Made by a program: the position numbers and the translations under genes
Shown here: positions 25,404-35,285 of the stretch, piece after piece
Layout: each line of letters starts with the position of its first letter
How positions within the stretch are numbered: position 1 is the stretch's first letter
Origin: Paenibacillus sp. OV219
GTDB taxonomy: Bacteria; Bacillota; Bacilli; Paenibacillales; Paenibacillaceae
Length of the DNA stretch: 64,000 bases
NCBI RefSeq assembly: GCF_900110075.1
Contig: NZ_FOCJ01000001.1
Coordinates: forward strand, 806,001-870,000
Direction of reading: 5' to 3'
The notes under the pieces: model-generated
The model's database searches: none
What the model saw: the letters and a program-made list of their open reading frames with translations, nothing else
Told to the model about the DNA's origin: nothing

Positions 25404-27248
25404 TTGACTAAACGCTTTATTAACGGCTCGGACTTTATGGGAATGGTACTGAGCGGAGCGGAAAACTTACAGAACAATGTAGAGCGCATTAACGCGCTAA
25501 ATGTGTTCCCGGTTCCTGATGGCGATACCGGAACGAATATGAATTTAACGATGACCTCTGGCAAACGAGAGCTGCAAAGCAAGCCTTCTCCAGTAGTAGG
25601 CAAAGTTGCGGAAGCGCTTTCTAAGGGGTTGTTAATGGGTGCTCGGGGCAACTCGGGTGTTATTTTGTCGCAGCTGTTCCGAGGCTTCTCGAAGAGCGTG
25701 GGCCAGTTGGAGCAGATTGATACGAATCAGTTTGCCGCTGCCTTGCAGAACGGTGTAGATATGGCGTACAAGGCGGTTGTGAAGCCGGTTGAAGGTACGA
25801 TTCTTACTGTAGCCAAAGATGCTGCGAAGCATGCAGTCTTCTACGCGAAGCGTACGAGTGACATGACAGAGCTGATGACAGAAGTGCTGGAGAAAGCGAA
25901 TGAATCGCTTGCCCGCACGCCTGATTTGCTGCCTGTACTGAAGCAAGTAGGCGTCGTTGACTCCGGCGGTCAAGGTCTGGTGTGCATCTATGAAGGCTTC
26001 CTTCGTGCCATGAATGAGGAGCAAGGAATTAGCGCCGATCATTCGATTGGAACGGAAGCGGCTTTCCCTGAGCTGTTCAAAGCTGCGAATCCGCTAGCGC
26101 CTGCAGCAGCTGCACCGGCGCCCAAGCGTCCGGCTCATGCGAATGCTAGTGCGCAAGCGCGCCTTGAGACCGAGGGTATCGAATTCCTGTACGATATGGA
26201 GTTCTTCATCAATCGCAAGCTGGGAGATCGCAGTAAACTTCGATTCGATGAAGCGTTGTTCAAAGGCATGCTCAGCAGAGACGGCGATTCCATTCTCGTT
26301 ATTGCCGATGATGATATCATAAAAGTTCATGTTCATTCCCGAAAGCCGGGAGATGTACTTAACTATGCACTTCCTTACGGTGAGCTGACGGACATTCACA
26401 TCTTGAACATGCGTGAGCAGCATCGTGATCTGCTGCATGAGGAGATGGCTGAACTCAGCAATAAGGCAGCTTCCAGCGACACGCTTCCTGAGACAGCGAT
26501 TGTGGAGGAAGCAGCGCTTGGGTTAGCAGTATCCGAAGTGCTGACAGGCACTCAAGCAACTTCTCTCTCCGCAGAGCAAGCGCATGAGTGGGCTCCGTTT
26601 GGCATCATCGCAGTGGCGATGGGCGAAGGCATCGGATCGATTTTCCTCGATAACAACGTTGATGTTGTGCTGTCTGGTGGACAATCCATGAACCCGTCGA
26701 CAGAAGACTTCGTCAATGCGATTGAATCGCTCGCTGCGGAACATATCTTCTTGCTGCCGAACAATGGCAACATCATTCTAGCTGCTCAGCAGGCTGCTGA
26801 ATTGTCTGATCGCAACGTGACGGTAATCGGGACGAAGACGATTCCCCAAGGCCTTGCTGCTGTACTGGCGTTCAAGGAAGAAAGTACAGCCGAAGAGAAT
26901 ACGGAAGCGATGAATACGGCATTCAAGCATGTTCGGTCTGGACAGGTGACAAATGCAGTTCGCAACACGGAGATTGACGACATAACGATCCAAGAGGGCG
27001 ATTACATCGGCATCATGGAGAAGTCGATCGTAGCCTCTTCTGCAAGCTTGCAAGAGACATGCCAAGCGCTGCTGACTCGTATGCTTGAGGATGGTGGCGA
27101 GCTCGTCACGATTCTGACGGGCGAGCAGGCAAACGCAGCGGAGACAGCGGATTTCATCGCATGGGCGAAGGAAACGTTTGACGATGCTGAGTTTGAAGTG
27201 CATGCTGGCGGTCAACCGCTTTATCCATATCTTATTGCAGTGGAATAG
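25404..27248 (+). CDS. fakA: Fatty acid kinase catalytic subunit FakA-like (YloV, DAK-type)
   Basis: A 614-residue protein. The N-terminal Dha-kinase-like nucleotide domain (about residues 1-200) has VFPVPDGDTGTNM with metal-binding aspartates and GARGNSGVILSQ. A linker rich in Ala/Pro follows (about 230-255), then a middle domain with KVHVHSRKPGDVL and a C-terminal domain with VVLSGGQSMNPSTED, ILLP-type LLPNNGNIIL. In staphylococci FakA phosphorylates fatty acids carried by FakB (DegV family) proteins, feeding exogenous fatty acids into phospholipid. A DegV-family gene follows 12 bp later, supporting this role. Start is TTG 25404 after GGAAGGGG. Confidence 0.88.
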   Translation: MTKRFINGSDFMGMVLSGAENLQNNVERINALNVFPVPDGDTGTNMNLTMTSGKRELQSKPSPVVGKVAEALSKGLLMGARGNSGVILSQLFRGFSKSVGQLEQIDTNQFAAALQNGVDMAYKAVVKPVEGTILTVAKDAAKHAVFYAKRTSDMTELMTEVLEKANESLARTPDLLPVLKQVGVVDSGGQGLVCIYEGFLRAMNEEQGISADHSIGTEAAFPELFKAANPLAPAAAAPAPKRPAHANASAQARLETEGIEFLYDMEFFINRKLGDRSKLRFDEALFKGMLSRDGDSILVIADDDIIKVHVHSRKPGDVLNYALPYGELTDIHILNMREQHRDLLHEEMAELSNKAASSDTLPETAIVEEAALGLAVSEVLTGTQATSLSAEQAHEWAPFGIIAVAMGEGIGSIFLDNNVDVVLSGGQSMNPSTEDFVNAIESLAAEHIFLLPNNGNIILAAQQAAELSDRNVTVIGTKTIPQGLAAVLAFKEESTAEENTEAMNTAFKHVRSGQVTNAVRNTEIDDITIQEGDYIGIMEKSIVASSASLQETCQALLTRMLEDGGELVTILTGEQANAAETADFIAWAKETFDDAEFEVHAGGQPLYPYLIAVE

Positions 27249-27260
27249 GGGGCATGTAGG

Positions 27261-28121
27261 ATGAGCGCAGTCAAAGTCAAAATCATTACGGACAGCACGG
27301 CCGATGTGCCGAAGCGTGTTCGAGAGCAGCTTGGTATCGAGATGGTGCCTTTGAAAGTATTGTTTGGAGAAGAGTCTTTTCTCGATACGGTGACGATTTC
27401 AAACAATGAATTTTATGAGCGTCTGGCAAAGTCAGAGATGCTCCCGAAGACGTCGCAGCCTTCTCCGACGGAATTTATGGAAATGTACGAGCGGCAGCTT
27501 GCCCAGAAACCGGATCAATCCATTATCTCGATTCATCTATCTTCAGCACTTAGCGGCACTTATCAATCCGCGGTTCTGGGCTCGACGCTGCTTGAAACGG
27601 TTAATGACATCACTGTGATCGATTCCAAATCGGCATCGTATGGCTGTGGTATGCTTGTCGTGACGGCTGCCGAGATGGCTGCTGCCGGCGAGTCGAAAGA
27701 GCGCATTCTCGCGAAGATTGATGAAATGATCAAGAATCGCAAAATATACTTCTTGCTCGATACGCTCGATTACTTGCAGAAGGGCGGACGTATTGGGAAA
27801 GCAGCTGCATTGTTCGGCTCGATTCTGAACATTAAGCCGATTCTGACGATCGATCAGGATGGCGAAGTGTCGGCGGTCGATAAAGTGCGCGGCACGAAGA
27901 AAGCGATGCAGCGCATCGTGGATCTATTCAAGCAGGAATACGGCGATGATGCCGTTGAGATGACAGTTGGTTGGACGCATAAGAGCGAGCTAGCGAAGGA
28001 GCTTGCGGCTCTTGCGCAGACACAGCTCAAAGTCGTTACGATTAGACAGACGGAGATCGGCTCCGTTATCGGAACGCATGCTGGCCCTGGCGCCGCTGCG
28101 TTATTCATTACGCGAGTGTGA
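27261..28121 (+). CDS. DegV-family fatty-acid-binding protein (FakB-like)
   Basis: A 286-residue DegV-fold protein with the family signatures: IITDSTADVPK at the N-terminus, TSQPSPTEFMEMYE near 72, SIHLSSALSGTYQSA near 93 and DTLDYLQKGGRIG near 170. DegV/FakB proteins bind a single fatty acid in a closed tunnel and present its carboxylate to FakA. Adjacency to fakA makes a FakB role likely (inference). TAGGGGG precedes ATG 27261. In B. subtilis the L-serine dehydratase genes occupy this place instead. Confidence 0.88.
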   Translation: MSAVKVKIITDSTADVPKRVREQLGIEMVPLKVLFGEESFLDTVTISNNEFYERLAKSEMLPKTSQPSPTEFMEMYERQLAQKPDQSIISIHLSSALSGTYQSAVLGSTLLETVNDITVIDSKSASYGCGMLVVTAAEMAAAGESKERILAKIDEMIKNRKIYFLLDTLDYLQKGGRIGKAAALFGSILNIKPILTIDQDGEVSAVDKVRGTKKAMQRIVDLFKQEYGDDAVEMTVGWTHKSELAKELAALAQTQLKVVTIRQTEIGSVIGTHAGPGAAALFITRV

Positions 28122-28131
28122 GGTTTGGGAG

Positions 28132-30180
28132 ATGAAGCTGGATGAACTTACTGTCCGGCAAATAAAAGGCGTGAGTGCTCAGAAGGAACAAGAGCTTCAC
28201 GCCTTTGGCGTTCATACGATCGCTGATTTGCTGGATTACTTTCCGTTTCGGTATGAAGATTACCGCATTCGGAACATTGGGGAAACGAAAGACGGCGAGA
28301 AAGCAACGTTCGAAGGCAAGATCATGGGAAATCCGCTGCTTCAGCGCTACGGGAAGGCGAAGACGAGGCTCACTTGCAAAATCGCTATCGAGAACGTGCT
28401 CATTACGGCAGTTTGGTTCAATCGGCATTTTCTTCAGGAGCAGCTCATTCCGGGGCGTGATATCATCATCACCGGCAAATGGGAGCAGCATCGGCTGCAG
28501 ATGACGGTGTCAGACTCGGAGTTTCCTGACAAAGGGAAAGCCAAGTCTGGGACGCTTCAATCGGTCTATTCGGTTGGAGGGAGCATTACACAGCCATGGA
28601 TGCGCAAAATGATTAATCAGGCGCTCTTGCAATACGGCGCGATGATTGAAGAGATGCTGCCGGTTGAGCTCATGGACAAGCATGGGCTCATGCCTCGCGT
28701 CGATGCGGTTATGCATATCCACAACCCTGAGGATATCGCAATGGGGCAAGCGGCAAGGCGCAGGCTTGTGTTCGAAGAGCTGTTCTTGTTCCAGCTTAAG
28801 CTGCAGGCGTACCGCACGATTAATCGTAAACGGCAAGATGGTGTCGCGCATGTTGTTGATGGAGAGTCGATTCGCGTCTTCGTGCGTACGCTGCCTTTTG
28901 AACTGACGGATTCGCAGAAGAAGGTGGTCAATGAGATTCTCATTGATATGCGTAACCCGTCTTGCATGAATCGGTTGTTGCAAGGCGACGTCGGCTCGGG
29001 TAAGACGGTAGTGGCAGCGATTGCGCTGTTTGCCGCGGTGAAAGCAGGCCATCAAGGCGCGCTCATGGTTCCGACGGAGATACTAGCGGAGCAGCATTAC
29101 CGCTCGTTACAGAAGCTCCTGGGCGGCGTAGGACTGCAGGTAGGCTTGCTAACGGGCAGCCTGACGGAGAAGCGACGGCGTGATGTGCTAGCTGGGCTGC
29201 AAATGGGGCTCATTGATGTCATTGTCGGTACACAGGCCATTATTCAAGAAGGCGTTAATTTCCGCAGCCTTGGCCTCGTCGTTACCGATGAGCAGCACCG
29301 ATTCGGCGTTAATCAGCGAAGCGTGCTGCGCCGCAAAGGAATGAACCCGGATGTGCTTACGATGACAGCGACGCCAATTCCGAGAACGCTTGCGATTACG
29401 GCATTCGGCGATCTAGATGTGTCGACCCTGCGCGAGCGCCCGCAAGGACGCAAGCCCATTCAAACGAATTGGGTCAAGCACAATATGTTAGACCGTGTAC
29501 TTGGCTTTATTCGGCGGGAAGTAGAGGCGGGGCGTCAATGCTACTTTATCTGTCCGCTCATCGAAGAGTCGGACAAGCTTGATGTCCAGAACGCGATTGA
29601 CCTGCACATTCAAATTCAGCAGGCGTTCCCTGATCTGCGTATCGGCTTATTGCATGGCCGGCTTACAACGGCGGAGAAAGACGAGGTCATGCGCGCATTC
29701 AGCGAGAATGAAGTGCATGTGCTCGTGGCAACGACTGTTGTAGAGGTCGGCGTAGACGTGCCAAATGCAACGCTTATGGTCATTATGGATGCGGAGCGAT
29801 TCGGACTCTCGCAGCTTCACCAGCTGCGAGGACGAGTTGGTCGCGGCTCTCATCAATCGTATTGCGTGCTCATTGCGGATCCGAAGTCTGAGAATGGCCG
29901 CGAACGGATGAAGATTATGACCGAGACCGACGATGGCTTCGAAGTATCCAGGAGGGATCTGGAGCTGCGCGGACCTGGCGATTTCTTCGGTACGAAGCAG
30001 AGCGGTGTGCCAGACTTTAAGCTGGCCGATATGGCAGCCGATTTCGGGGTGCTTGAGGATGCGCGGGATGATGCAGCAGAGCTGACCGCAAGGTCGGATT
30101 TCTGGAGCGCGGCGGCTTACGCGAGACTACGAGAGGTGCTTAGGCGAGAGCAACTTTTTCAGGGAGAGCTGTTGGACTAG
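28132..30180 (+). CDS. recG: ATP-dependent DNA helicase RecG
   Basis: A 682-residue fork-reversal helicase. An N-terminal wedge/OB domain (FPFRYEDYR, then the OB fold) is followed by SF2 motifs: Walker A LLQGDVGSGKTVVA near 283, DEQHRFG near 386, TATPIPRTLAI, and motif VI QLRGRVGRGSHQSYC near 563. ATG 28132 follows GAGGTTTGGGAG; the longer in-frame extension lies wholly within the upstream gene. It starts 10 bp after the DegV stop, so they are co-transcribed. Confidence 0.96.
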   Translation: MKLDELTVRQIKGVSAQKEQELHAFGVHTIADLLDYFPFRYEDYRIRNIGETKDGEKATFEGKIMGNPLLQRYGKAKTRLTCKIAIENVLITAVWFNRHFLQEQLIPGRDIIITGKWEQHRLQMTVSDSEFPDKGKAKSGTLQSVYSVGGSITQPWMRKMINQALLQYGAMIEEMLPVELMDKHGLMPRVDAVMHIHNPEDIAMGQAARRRLVFEELFLFQLKLQAYRTINRKRQDGVAHVVDGESIRVFVRTLPFELTDSQKKVVNEILIDMRNPSCMNRLLQGDVGSGKTVVAAIALFAAVKAGHQGALMVPTEILAEQHYRSLQKLLGGVGLQVGLLTGSLTEKRRRDVLAGLQMGLIDVIVGTQAIIQEGVNFRSLGLVVTDEQHRFGVNQRSVLRRKGMNPDVLTMTATPIPRTLAITAFGDLDVSTLRERPQGRKPIQTNWVKHNMLDRVLGFIRREVEAGRQCYFICPLIEESDKLDVQNAIDLHIQIQQAFPDLRIGLLHGRLTTAEKDEVMRAFSENEVHVLVATTVVEVGVDVPNATLMVIMDAERFGLSQLHQLRGRVGRGSHQSYCVLIADPKSENGRERMKIMTETDDGFEVSRRDLELRGPGDFFGTKQSGVPDFKLADMAADFGVLEDARDDAAELTARSDFWSAAAYARLREVLRREQLFQGELLD

Positions 30181-30255
30181 TTTCTTAAAAGCGCTAGGGC
30201 GGCATATAGTACATCGTATGGCTTTTAGAAGCCGGACGGAGGTGCTATATCGAAG

Positions 30256-30543
30256 ATGAGTTACACAAAATACGGCATACGGCCGGATCTGGTCGAGCGT
30301 GTGAAAGTAAAGATGAAGAATCCTGTCATCAAGGATCGCGTGAAGATGCTGATCGATGGTGTGACCAAATACGATTTGCAAGACCGGCTCAAGGTACGCA
30401 AGCTCGTACGAGCAGCAGCCGGAGTATTGCAGGAGCCGCTCACGGAGCTTCAAGAGGAGCAGCTCATCTCGTTCGTGCTCGGTCAGAAGATCGACCCGAA
30501 AAATACGCTGCACTTAATTAAATTATGGGCGATGTTCCGCTAA
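30256..30543 (+). CDS. SpoVIF-like sporulation protein (stage VI sporulation protein F family)
   Basis: A 95-residue basic helical protein (MSYTKYGIRPDLVERVKVKM). Its layout, including VRKLVRAAAGVLQEPLTE and the C-terminal IDPKNTLHLIKLW, resembles SpoVIF/YjcC, a mother-cell protein needed for spore-coat maturation. The match is by eye to family pattern, so the name is moderately sure. GGAGGTG lies 11 bp before ATG 30256. A terminator stem begins within its last codons. Confidence 0.6.
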   Translation: MSYTKYGIRPDLVERVKVKMKNPVIKDRVKMLIDGVTKYDLQDRLKVRKLVRAAAGVLQEPLTELQEEQLISFVLGQKIDPKNTLHLIKLWAMFR

Positions 30544-30566
30544 TCTTCGGATTGGCGGTTTTTTTT
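30537..30566 (+). terminator. Terminator overlapping the stop of the SpoVIF-like gene
   Basis: CCGCTAATC / GATTGGCGG stem (one T-G pair) with a TTCG tetraloop and eight T. The stop codon TAA (30541-30543) is inside the stem. Confidence 0.92.
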
Positions 30567-30584
30567 ATTGTTCGGGGTTAGTTA

Positions 30585-31262
30585 TTAGCACGTTAACGGT
30601 TCGATGCAAGACGGGTCGTCATAGCTGACGCTGCCAACGGTCTTCGCGACGGGGTAGGCATCCATCAGCTCCGATGGGAAAGGGCTCAATAGCTTATCAA
30701 GCTCCGCACGGGTCTGAATGCGCCGATTCAGCCAGAGGGGCTCGTCCTCTTCTTGAAGGATGACTGGCATCCGATCGTGTATCGGTTCCATCAGCTTGTT
30801 CGGTGTTGTCGTCAGGATGGTGCACGTACTCAGCTTGACGCCTTCCGATGAAATCCACGTATCATACAGTCCTGCCATGCTGAATAGTTTGCGGTCACTT
30901 CGCACAATCCGCATCGGCTGCTTCCCAGCGAGAACATCCTGCCGCCAGTCATAGAATCCGTCTGCTGGAATGATGCATCGTTTACGACGGATCAACTCAC
31001 GGAACGCTGGCTTCTCCCAAGCCGTTTCCGCACGTGCGTTGAGCATCTTCGAGCCTACCTTCGGACTGTCTGCCCAAGAAGGGACAAGCCCCCATTTGAG
31101 CTCGCCAAGACGGTTCTGTTCCCCGTCATTAATAATCGCCATGATCATCTGGCCTGGAGCTACATTGTATTTAGGCTTGTGAAAAGGCACATTTGTCTGG
31201 GAAATGAAATAACGTAGCATAAGCTCTTCCATCGTTATCGTTATCGTATACCGTCCGCACAT
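30585..31262 (-). CDS. SOS-response-associated (SRAP/HMCES-type) peptidase
   Basis: A 225-residue SRAP protein. The catalytic Cys2 (MCGRYTITI), YNVAPGQ, GLVPSW, NARAET and PADGFYDWR with its conserved residues, and HDRMPVIL are all present. SRAP proteins cross-link through Cys2 to abasic sites in single-stranded DNA to shield them during replication; B. subtilis has YedK/YoqW-type members. GAGGTG precedes ATG 31262. It is convergent with the SpoVIF-like gene and divergent from the DUF2515 gene. Confidence 0.93.
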   Translation of the reverse strand: MCGRYTITITMEELMLRYFISQTNVPFHKPKYNVAPGQMIMAIINDGEQNRLGELKWGLVPSWADSPKVGSKMLNARAETAWEKPAFRELIRRKRCIIPADGFYDWRQDVLAGKQPMRIVRSDRKLFSMAGLYDTWISSEGVKLSTCTILTTTPNKLMEPIHDRMPVILQEEDEPLWLNRRIQTRAELDKLLSPFPSELMDAYPVAKTVGSVSYDDPSCIEPLTC

Positions 31263-31385
31263 TCGTCTGCACCTCTTCCCTCGTTACGGTAGATTCTCTT
31301 GTTCAATTATACTACGTGCGGCTAATTGAAGGTAGCGAAGCAGATACTACTGATTAAGCAGATGAAAAGAAGGAGGGAGAGAGAA

Positions 31386-32690
31386 ATGAACCGCCTGCTC
31401 AAGCTGTTCAAGCTGTTCGCGCAGCTGCCGGCAAAGCTGTTAGGATATGTCGCGATGAAGCAGCGAGCCCGTATGAGGTCCAAGCAGCAATTGCTTCAAG
31501 CGGAGGCACCGAAATTGCGTCATGAGCTTCTCCGCGAGCTGAGGCACGCATGGGAATCGCAGTCCAATGCGCAAGGTAAGCGCGTGCATGAATATACGAA
31601 GGACGAAAGAGCACTCATCCATCGAATCCTTCACGAAACGGAGCAGGCCAACCGGAACAACGTAACGCGTACGGAAGCGTACCGGGCTGTTTATTTTCGC
31701 TGCCAGGAGCTTCATTGGGCGCTGCTCGCACATGTGGTTTCCCGCAATGGCGGCTGGAATATGACGGATTTGCAAGGGGATCTGCTGCCGAGGCTGCTCG
31801 ATGACGGTCACCGGAAGGATACATTTCTTCTACTAGAGCGCGTGAACTCGCTTATTTTTCAAGACGCCTACCCGCAGCTGCTGCTCTATGAAGCGTCGTG
31901 CAAGGCAGGGAGGGAGCTATTCGATCTGCTGCCTGCGTTTCAAGTATCAGCTTTCATGAAGCCGGTATGGTCGCAATTCTGGCGGCGCAAAAACTCGGCG
32001 CTTCTTACGACAGCGCTTATCGTTAATGAACAGCATGTGATAGAGGAACCGATCATTCAAAGTCCATACTTCAAACAGCATGTACTTGGTCAGCCTTCCT
32101 TTCTGTTTCAATCCCCTTTGCAGACGAACGCGGTGTTCATGCCTTATTGTACGCCTGGTGGCTTAGATAAGAAGCTGGCAGGTCTTATTCTGGAAGATTT
32201 CAGCAGCTTGCCGGAGCGCATCGAATTCGGTAAAAGATTGTATGCCATACTATTTGGCGTACCCGAGGTGTCGACTGGGGTTCATGCGTTCGTTCGCGCC
32301 GTGCCGCACACTGGATCGCGAGCGGATTATGCGCCGCAGATGTTCACGAAGGAGCTGAATACGGCTGCTTCGTCTGCGTCTTATATAGAGAAGCTGGATG
32401 GCTGTGCGCTGCGTGAGGGCGCTTCGAAGCTGACTAGCCTGGAGCTTGCTGCAGCGTGGGAGGATGTCCCGCTCGCAACTGCGGATCGGGAAGATTGGTT
32501 CAATCTGGTGAAGGATCATGTGAATTCGTATTTCGACGCCGAGCTGCAATTGCCGGCAGTCTTCGAGATGACAGAGGAGCACTGCTATGCGTTGAACAAA
32601 ATCGAGCTTGCAGTACTTGCTGCTGAGCGGCTGCGGATGGCATTCCAAGAGGGATTTCAAGAGAGAATAAAAGGCGATAAAACCAGCTGA
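31386..32690 (+). CDS. DUF2515 protein (YppC-like)
   Basis: A 434-residue soluble protein that resembles B. subtilis YppC: NRNNVTRTEAYRAVYFRCQE, then HWALLAHVVSRNGGWNMTDL near residue 118, LIFQDAYPQLLLYE near 156, and HTGSRADYAPQMF near 310. No catalytic function is known to me for this family. A TTG 20 codons earlier is in frame, but ATG 31386 follows AAGGAGGGAG. The N-terminus is basic and could be membrane-associated. Its last codons form half of a bidirectional terminator. Confidence 0.75.
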   Translation: MNRLLKLFKLFAQLPAKLLGYVAMKQRARMRSKQQLLQAEAPKLRHELLRELRHAWESQSNAQGKRVHEYTKDERALIHRILHETEQANRNNVTRTEAYRAVYFRCQELHWALLAHVVSRNGGWNMTDLQGDLLPRLLDDGHRKDTFLLLERVNSLIFQDAYPQLLLYEASCKAGRELFDLLPAFQVSAFMKPVWSQFWRRKNSALLTTALIVNEQHVIEEPIIQSPYFKQHVLGQPSFLFQSPLQTNAVFMPYCTPGGLDKKLAGLILEDFSSLPERIEFGKRLYAILFGVPEVSTGVHAFVRAVPHTGSRADYAPQMFTKELNTAASSASYIEKLDGCALREGASKLTSLELAAAWEDVPLATADREDWFNLVKDHVNSYFDAELQLPAVFEMTEEHCYALNKIELAVLAAERLRMAFQEGFQERIKGDKTS

Positions 32691-32723
32691 CGAATGAACG
32701 TGCAGCCAATTTTATCGCCTTTT
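32669..32723. terminator. Bidirectional terminator between the DUF2515 gene and mtnB
   Basis: AAAAGGCGATAAAA (32669-32682) pairs perfectly with TTTTATCGCCTTTT (32710-32723) around a 27-base loop. The left arm lies within the 3' end of the DUF2515 gene. Confidence 0.82.
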
Positions 32724-32737
32724 GTGTTGCTAATTTG

Positions 32738-33388
32738 CTACGCCTTGCGTTGCAGCAGCTCCCAGCGGTAAACATATTCGAACAGGAACTCGAACGCTTC
32801 CAGATGACGCTTCGCTTCGAATGCGTTCGCGCCCCAGGCGTAGATGCCATGCTTGCGCAGCATAATGCCAGGGATTCGAGGATCAAGCCGTTCCGTAACT
32901 TCCGGCACGATGCTGGGGATATGCGTGAAATTCGAAACGATCGGAATGTCGATATGCGCTTCCTCGTCCCAAATGTTGAATGCTTTGATCAGCTCAACAC
33001 CGTCCACGGGAATTGATTTGCGCTCCCAGAACAGCTCTGACACGATGCTATTGAACACGGAATGAATGTGGAAGATTGCACCGGCGCCTGTTTGCCGATA
33101 AATCTCACAGTGAATGAGCGTCTCCGCAGATGGCTTGAGCCGAGTTGTCTCGCAAGGCTTGCCCGATTGGTCAACGAACAGGAAGTCCTCCGGTGTCGAG
33201 AGCGATTTGTCCTTACCGCTCGCCGTAATGGCGAAGTGGAATTCGTCTTGCGTGTAATCGCCGACACGAATGGAAAGATTGCCGCTTGTGCCAGGGAACC
33301 AGCCGCGGGAAGCGAAGAGGCTCTTCACTTCGGTAAGCTCTGCAAGCGCGCGCTGTTTATCTTCTGTAGCAATTCGTTCAAATGACAT
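32738..33388 (-). CDS. mtnB: Methylthioribulose-1-phosphate dehydratase
   Basis: A 216-residue class II aldolase-fold, zinc-dependent enzyme of methionine salvage. It shows GWFPGTSGNLSIRVGDY near residue 30, the metal-binding HIHSVFNS near 100 and HGIYAWG near 190. It would dehydrate MTRu-1-P to the diketo intermediate used by MtnW. AGGAGG lies about 13 bp before ATG 33388, two bases beyond the mtnX stop. It ends the proB-to-mtnB operon. Confidence 0.95.
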   Translation of the reverse strand: MSFERIATEDKQRALAELTEVKSLFASRGWFPGTSGNLSIRVGDYTQDEFHFAITASGKDKSLSTPEDFLFVDQSGKPCETTRLKPSAETLIHCEIYRQTGAGAIFHIHSVFNSIVSELFWERKSIPVDGVELIKAFNIWDEEAHIDIPIVSNFTHIPSIVPEVTERLDPRIPGIMLRKHGIYAWGANAFEAKRHLEAFEFLFEYVYRWELLQRKA

Positions 33389-33390
33389 CG

Positions 33391-34050
33391 TTAAGTTGTC
33401 GCCTCCTGCAGTTTCAGTACCTGTATAACATCATGGAATGTCTCGAACGGATGGAATGGAAGTCCGAGCTCCTTGCATTTCAGGATGAGATGAGAGCGTG
33501 CGAATACCGTATCAACGAGCTTCGCGCCTTCAAAGTCCGTCACGCTGTCGCCGATAATGATTCGTTCATAGCGATCACTAGGGAAACGGCGGATGATCGT
33601 GGATTTGCACATGCCGCAATCGGTCTTGCATTCGCCTTCGCAAGGGTGCGGCCAAGTGATCTCAATCTGTTCGCCAGAGAAATCGCTGCCGTTGCAATAA
33701 ATATGCTCCTCCGGAATGCCGAATGGTGCAAGAAGTGGATAGACGAAGAAGTCGATCCCGCCGCTCGTGACGAAGAACTCGATATCGGTATCTTTGCAGA
33801 ATTGCAGCAGCTCTGCGAAACCGGCACGAATCTTCGCATTCGAGATGGCATAGTCCACAACTTCACGCTTCATCGAAGTAGGAAGCAGGCGGAACATCTC
33901 GCCAACACCTTCTCGGATTGTCTTGCGCTGTGCGACGATATCATTCACAATCGCCTCCCAGCCGGGAGGGTTGAAATGGCGGATAATCGCGACAATGTTA
34001 TCGTTCTCGGTAATCGTACCGTCGAAATCACAAAAAATAACACGTTTCAT
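33391..34050 (-). CDS. mtnX: 2-hydroxy-3-keto-5-methylthiopentenyl-1-phosphate phosphatase
   Basis: A 219-residue HAD-superfamily phosphatase: nucleophile motif FCDFDGTITENDN at the N-terminus, motif II FVTSGG near 95, and motif IIII-like IIGDSVTDFEGAK near 167. It would dephosphorylate the MtnW product before the dioxygenase MtnD acts. Its ATG overlaps the mtnW stop codon (TAATG), and no clear SD is seen, so translation is probably coupled to mtnW. Confidence 0.94.
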   Translation of the reverse strand: MKRVIFCDFDGTITENDNIVAIIRHFNPPGWEAIVNDIVAQRKTIREGVGEMFRLLPTSMKREVVDYAISNAKIRAGFAELLQFCKDTDIEFFVTSGGIDFFVYPLLAPFGIPEEHIYCNGSDFSGEQIEITWPHPCEGECKTDCGMCKSTIIRRFPSDRYERIIIGDSVTDFEGAKLVDTVFARSHLILKCKELGLPFHPFETFHDVIQVLKLQEATT

Positions 34051-35285
34051 TACTCTTTATACCCCCACAATTCAATCGCGGCCTTGAGCGCTTCATTGCC
34101 AGACTGTGCTGCCGCGTCAGGCAGTGAAACGCCTGCGCTTGCCGCTTCAATGGCTTGACGGAACGCATGACCGCCAGCTGCTGTACCCATTGGATGTCCG
34201 TGGATGCCGCCGCCTGCGTTTACGACAACCTCTGTGCCGAAGTCGCGCAGGATGAGCGGGACGAGTCCCGGGTGAATGCCTGCCGAAGGTACCGGGAAGC
34301 TGCTGCGTACAGGCAATGCTGCATCGATGAGCGCGGCTTGAACAGCAAGATTCTCTTCTCTTGGCATGACGACCGAGCCGTATGGTGAAGGGAAGAGGGC
34401 GAGATCCGCGCCAGCAAGGCGCATCAGCTTGCCAAGCAAGAGTGGAGCTGCAATGCCATAATGCGGCGATGGATAGAGAGCGCCAGCCATCGCTGGATGA
34501 GCGGCAATAGGTACCGAAATGTCCGGATCGCTGCTTAGCTCATGCAGCACGTCGTAGCCGTAAGCTAAGACGTTGAAGAGCAAGGCATTGGCGCCTGCTG
34601 CAATTGCTCGCTTCGCCTGCGAAGCCAGCTTCGATGTCGGTCCAGTTAGATTCACCGCATAGAGCAGCTTCTGTCCGGTTTCGGCTTCCGCTTGCCGCGC
34701 TGCTTCCATACAAGCTTCCACACGTTTCTCAAGCGGTGTCAGCGGGTTTTCGAATAGAATCTCGTCATCCTTGATCAGATCGACGCCGCCGAGCGCTTGC
34801 TTGTAGAACTGGTCGCGCAGGTTGTGCAGGTCATGACCGATAACGGATTTGAAGATACTCATGAGCAATGGTCGCTCATAAACACCGAGCAAATCGCGAA
34901 TGCCGGAGATGCCGAACTTCGGTCCTGGGAAGGCCGATACGAAGTCGGAAGAGAAATCAAGATCAAGCAGCTTGATCTTGCCGTCCATGGACAGCTTGCC
35001 GAATACCGTTACGAGCAGGGCAGGGAGGTCGCGGCTGAAGTTGACGTCAGGGTAAGCGATGCGGATATCCGCATAACGCTCGCCAGGCCTAACGTCAGCC
35101 GGTTCATGAGCTTCAACGGAAACGACGCGGCCGAGATGCTTCTCCATCTCAGCTTTGCGTGCTTCCGGAAGCTCCGTCCAACTACCGACTGTAAGTCCTA
35201 CGGCAATACCAAGCGCTTTCTTCTGAAAATCTGCTTTATCGTCATGAAGACGATAGGTTGCTATACATACTGCACCATTACTCAT
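34050..35285 (-). CDS. mtnW: 2,3-diketo-5-methylthiopentyl-1-phosphate enolase (RuBisCO-like protein)
   Basis: A 411-residue RuBisCO-like protein of the MtnW group. The barrel motif [20 protein letters not shown] (near residue 170) carries the lysine and acidic metal ligands; [10 protein letters not shown] and the C-terminal AGGGIHGHP phosphate loop are present. It enolises DK-MTP-1-P in methionine salvage and does not fix CO2. The start ATG overlaps the proC stop by four bases, so mtnW is translationally joined to a proline gene. Confidence 0.95.
   Translation of the reverse strand: MSNGAVCIATYRLHDDKADFQKKALGIAVGLTVGSWTELPEARKAEMEKHLGRVVSVEAHEPADVRPGERYADIRIAYPDVNFSRDLPALLVTVFGKLSMDGKIKLLDLDFSSDFVSAFPGPKFGISGIRDLLGVYERPLLMSIFKSVIGHDLHNLRDQFYKQALGGVDLIKDDEILFENPLTPLEKRVEACMEAARQAEAETGQKLLYAVNLTGPTSKLASQAKRAIAAGANALLFNVLAYGYDVLHELSSDPDISVPIAAHPAMAGALYPSPHYGIAAPLLLGKLMRLAGADLALFPSPYGSVVMPREENLAVQAALIDAALPVRSSFPVPSAGIHPGLVPLILRDFGTEVVVNAGGGIHGHPMGTAAGGHAFRQAIEAASAGVSLPDAAAQSGNEALKAAIELWGYKE

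Noticed and set aside
28003-28131. Extended recG start inside the DegV gene
   Set aside because: The extension is an out-of-frame reading of the DegV gene; ATG 28132 has an SD and the correct N-terminus.
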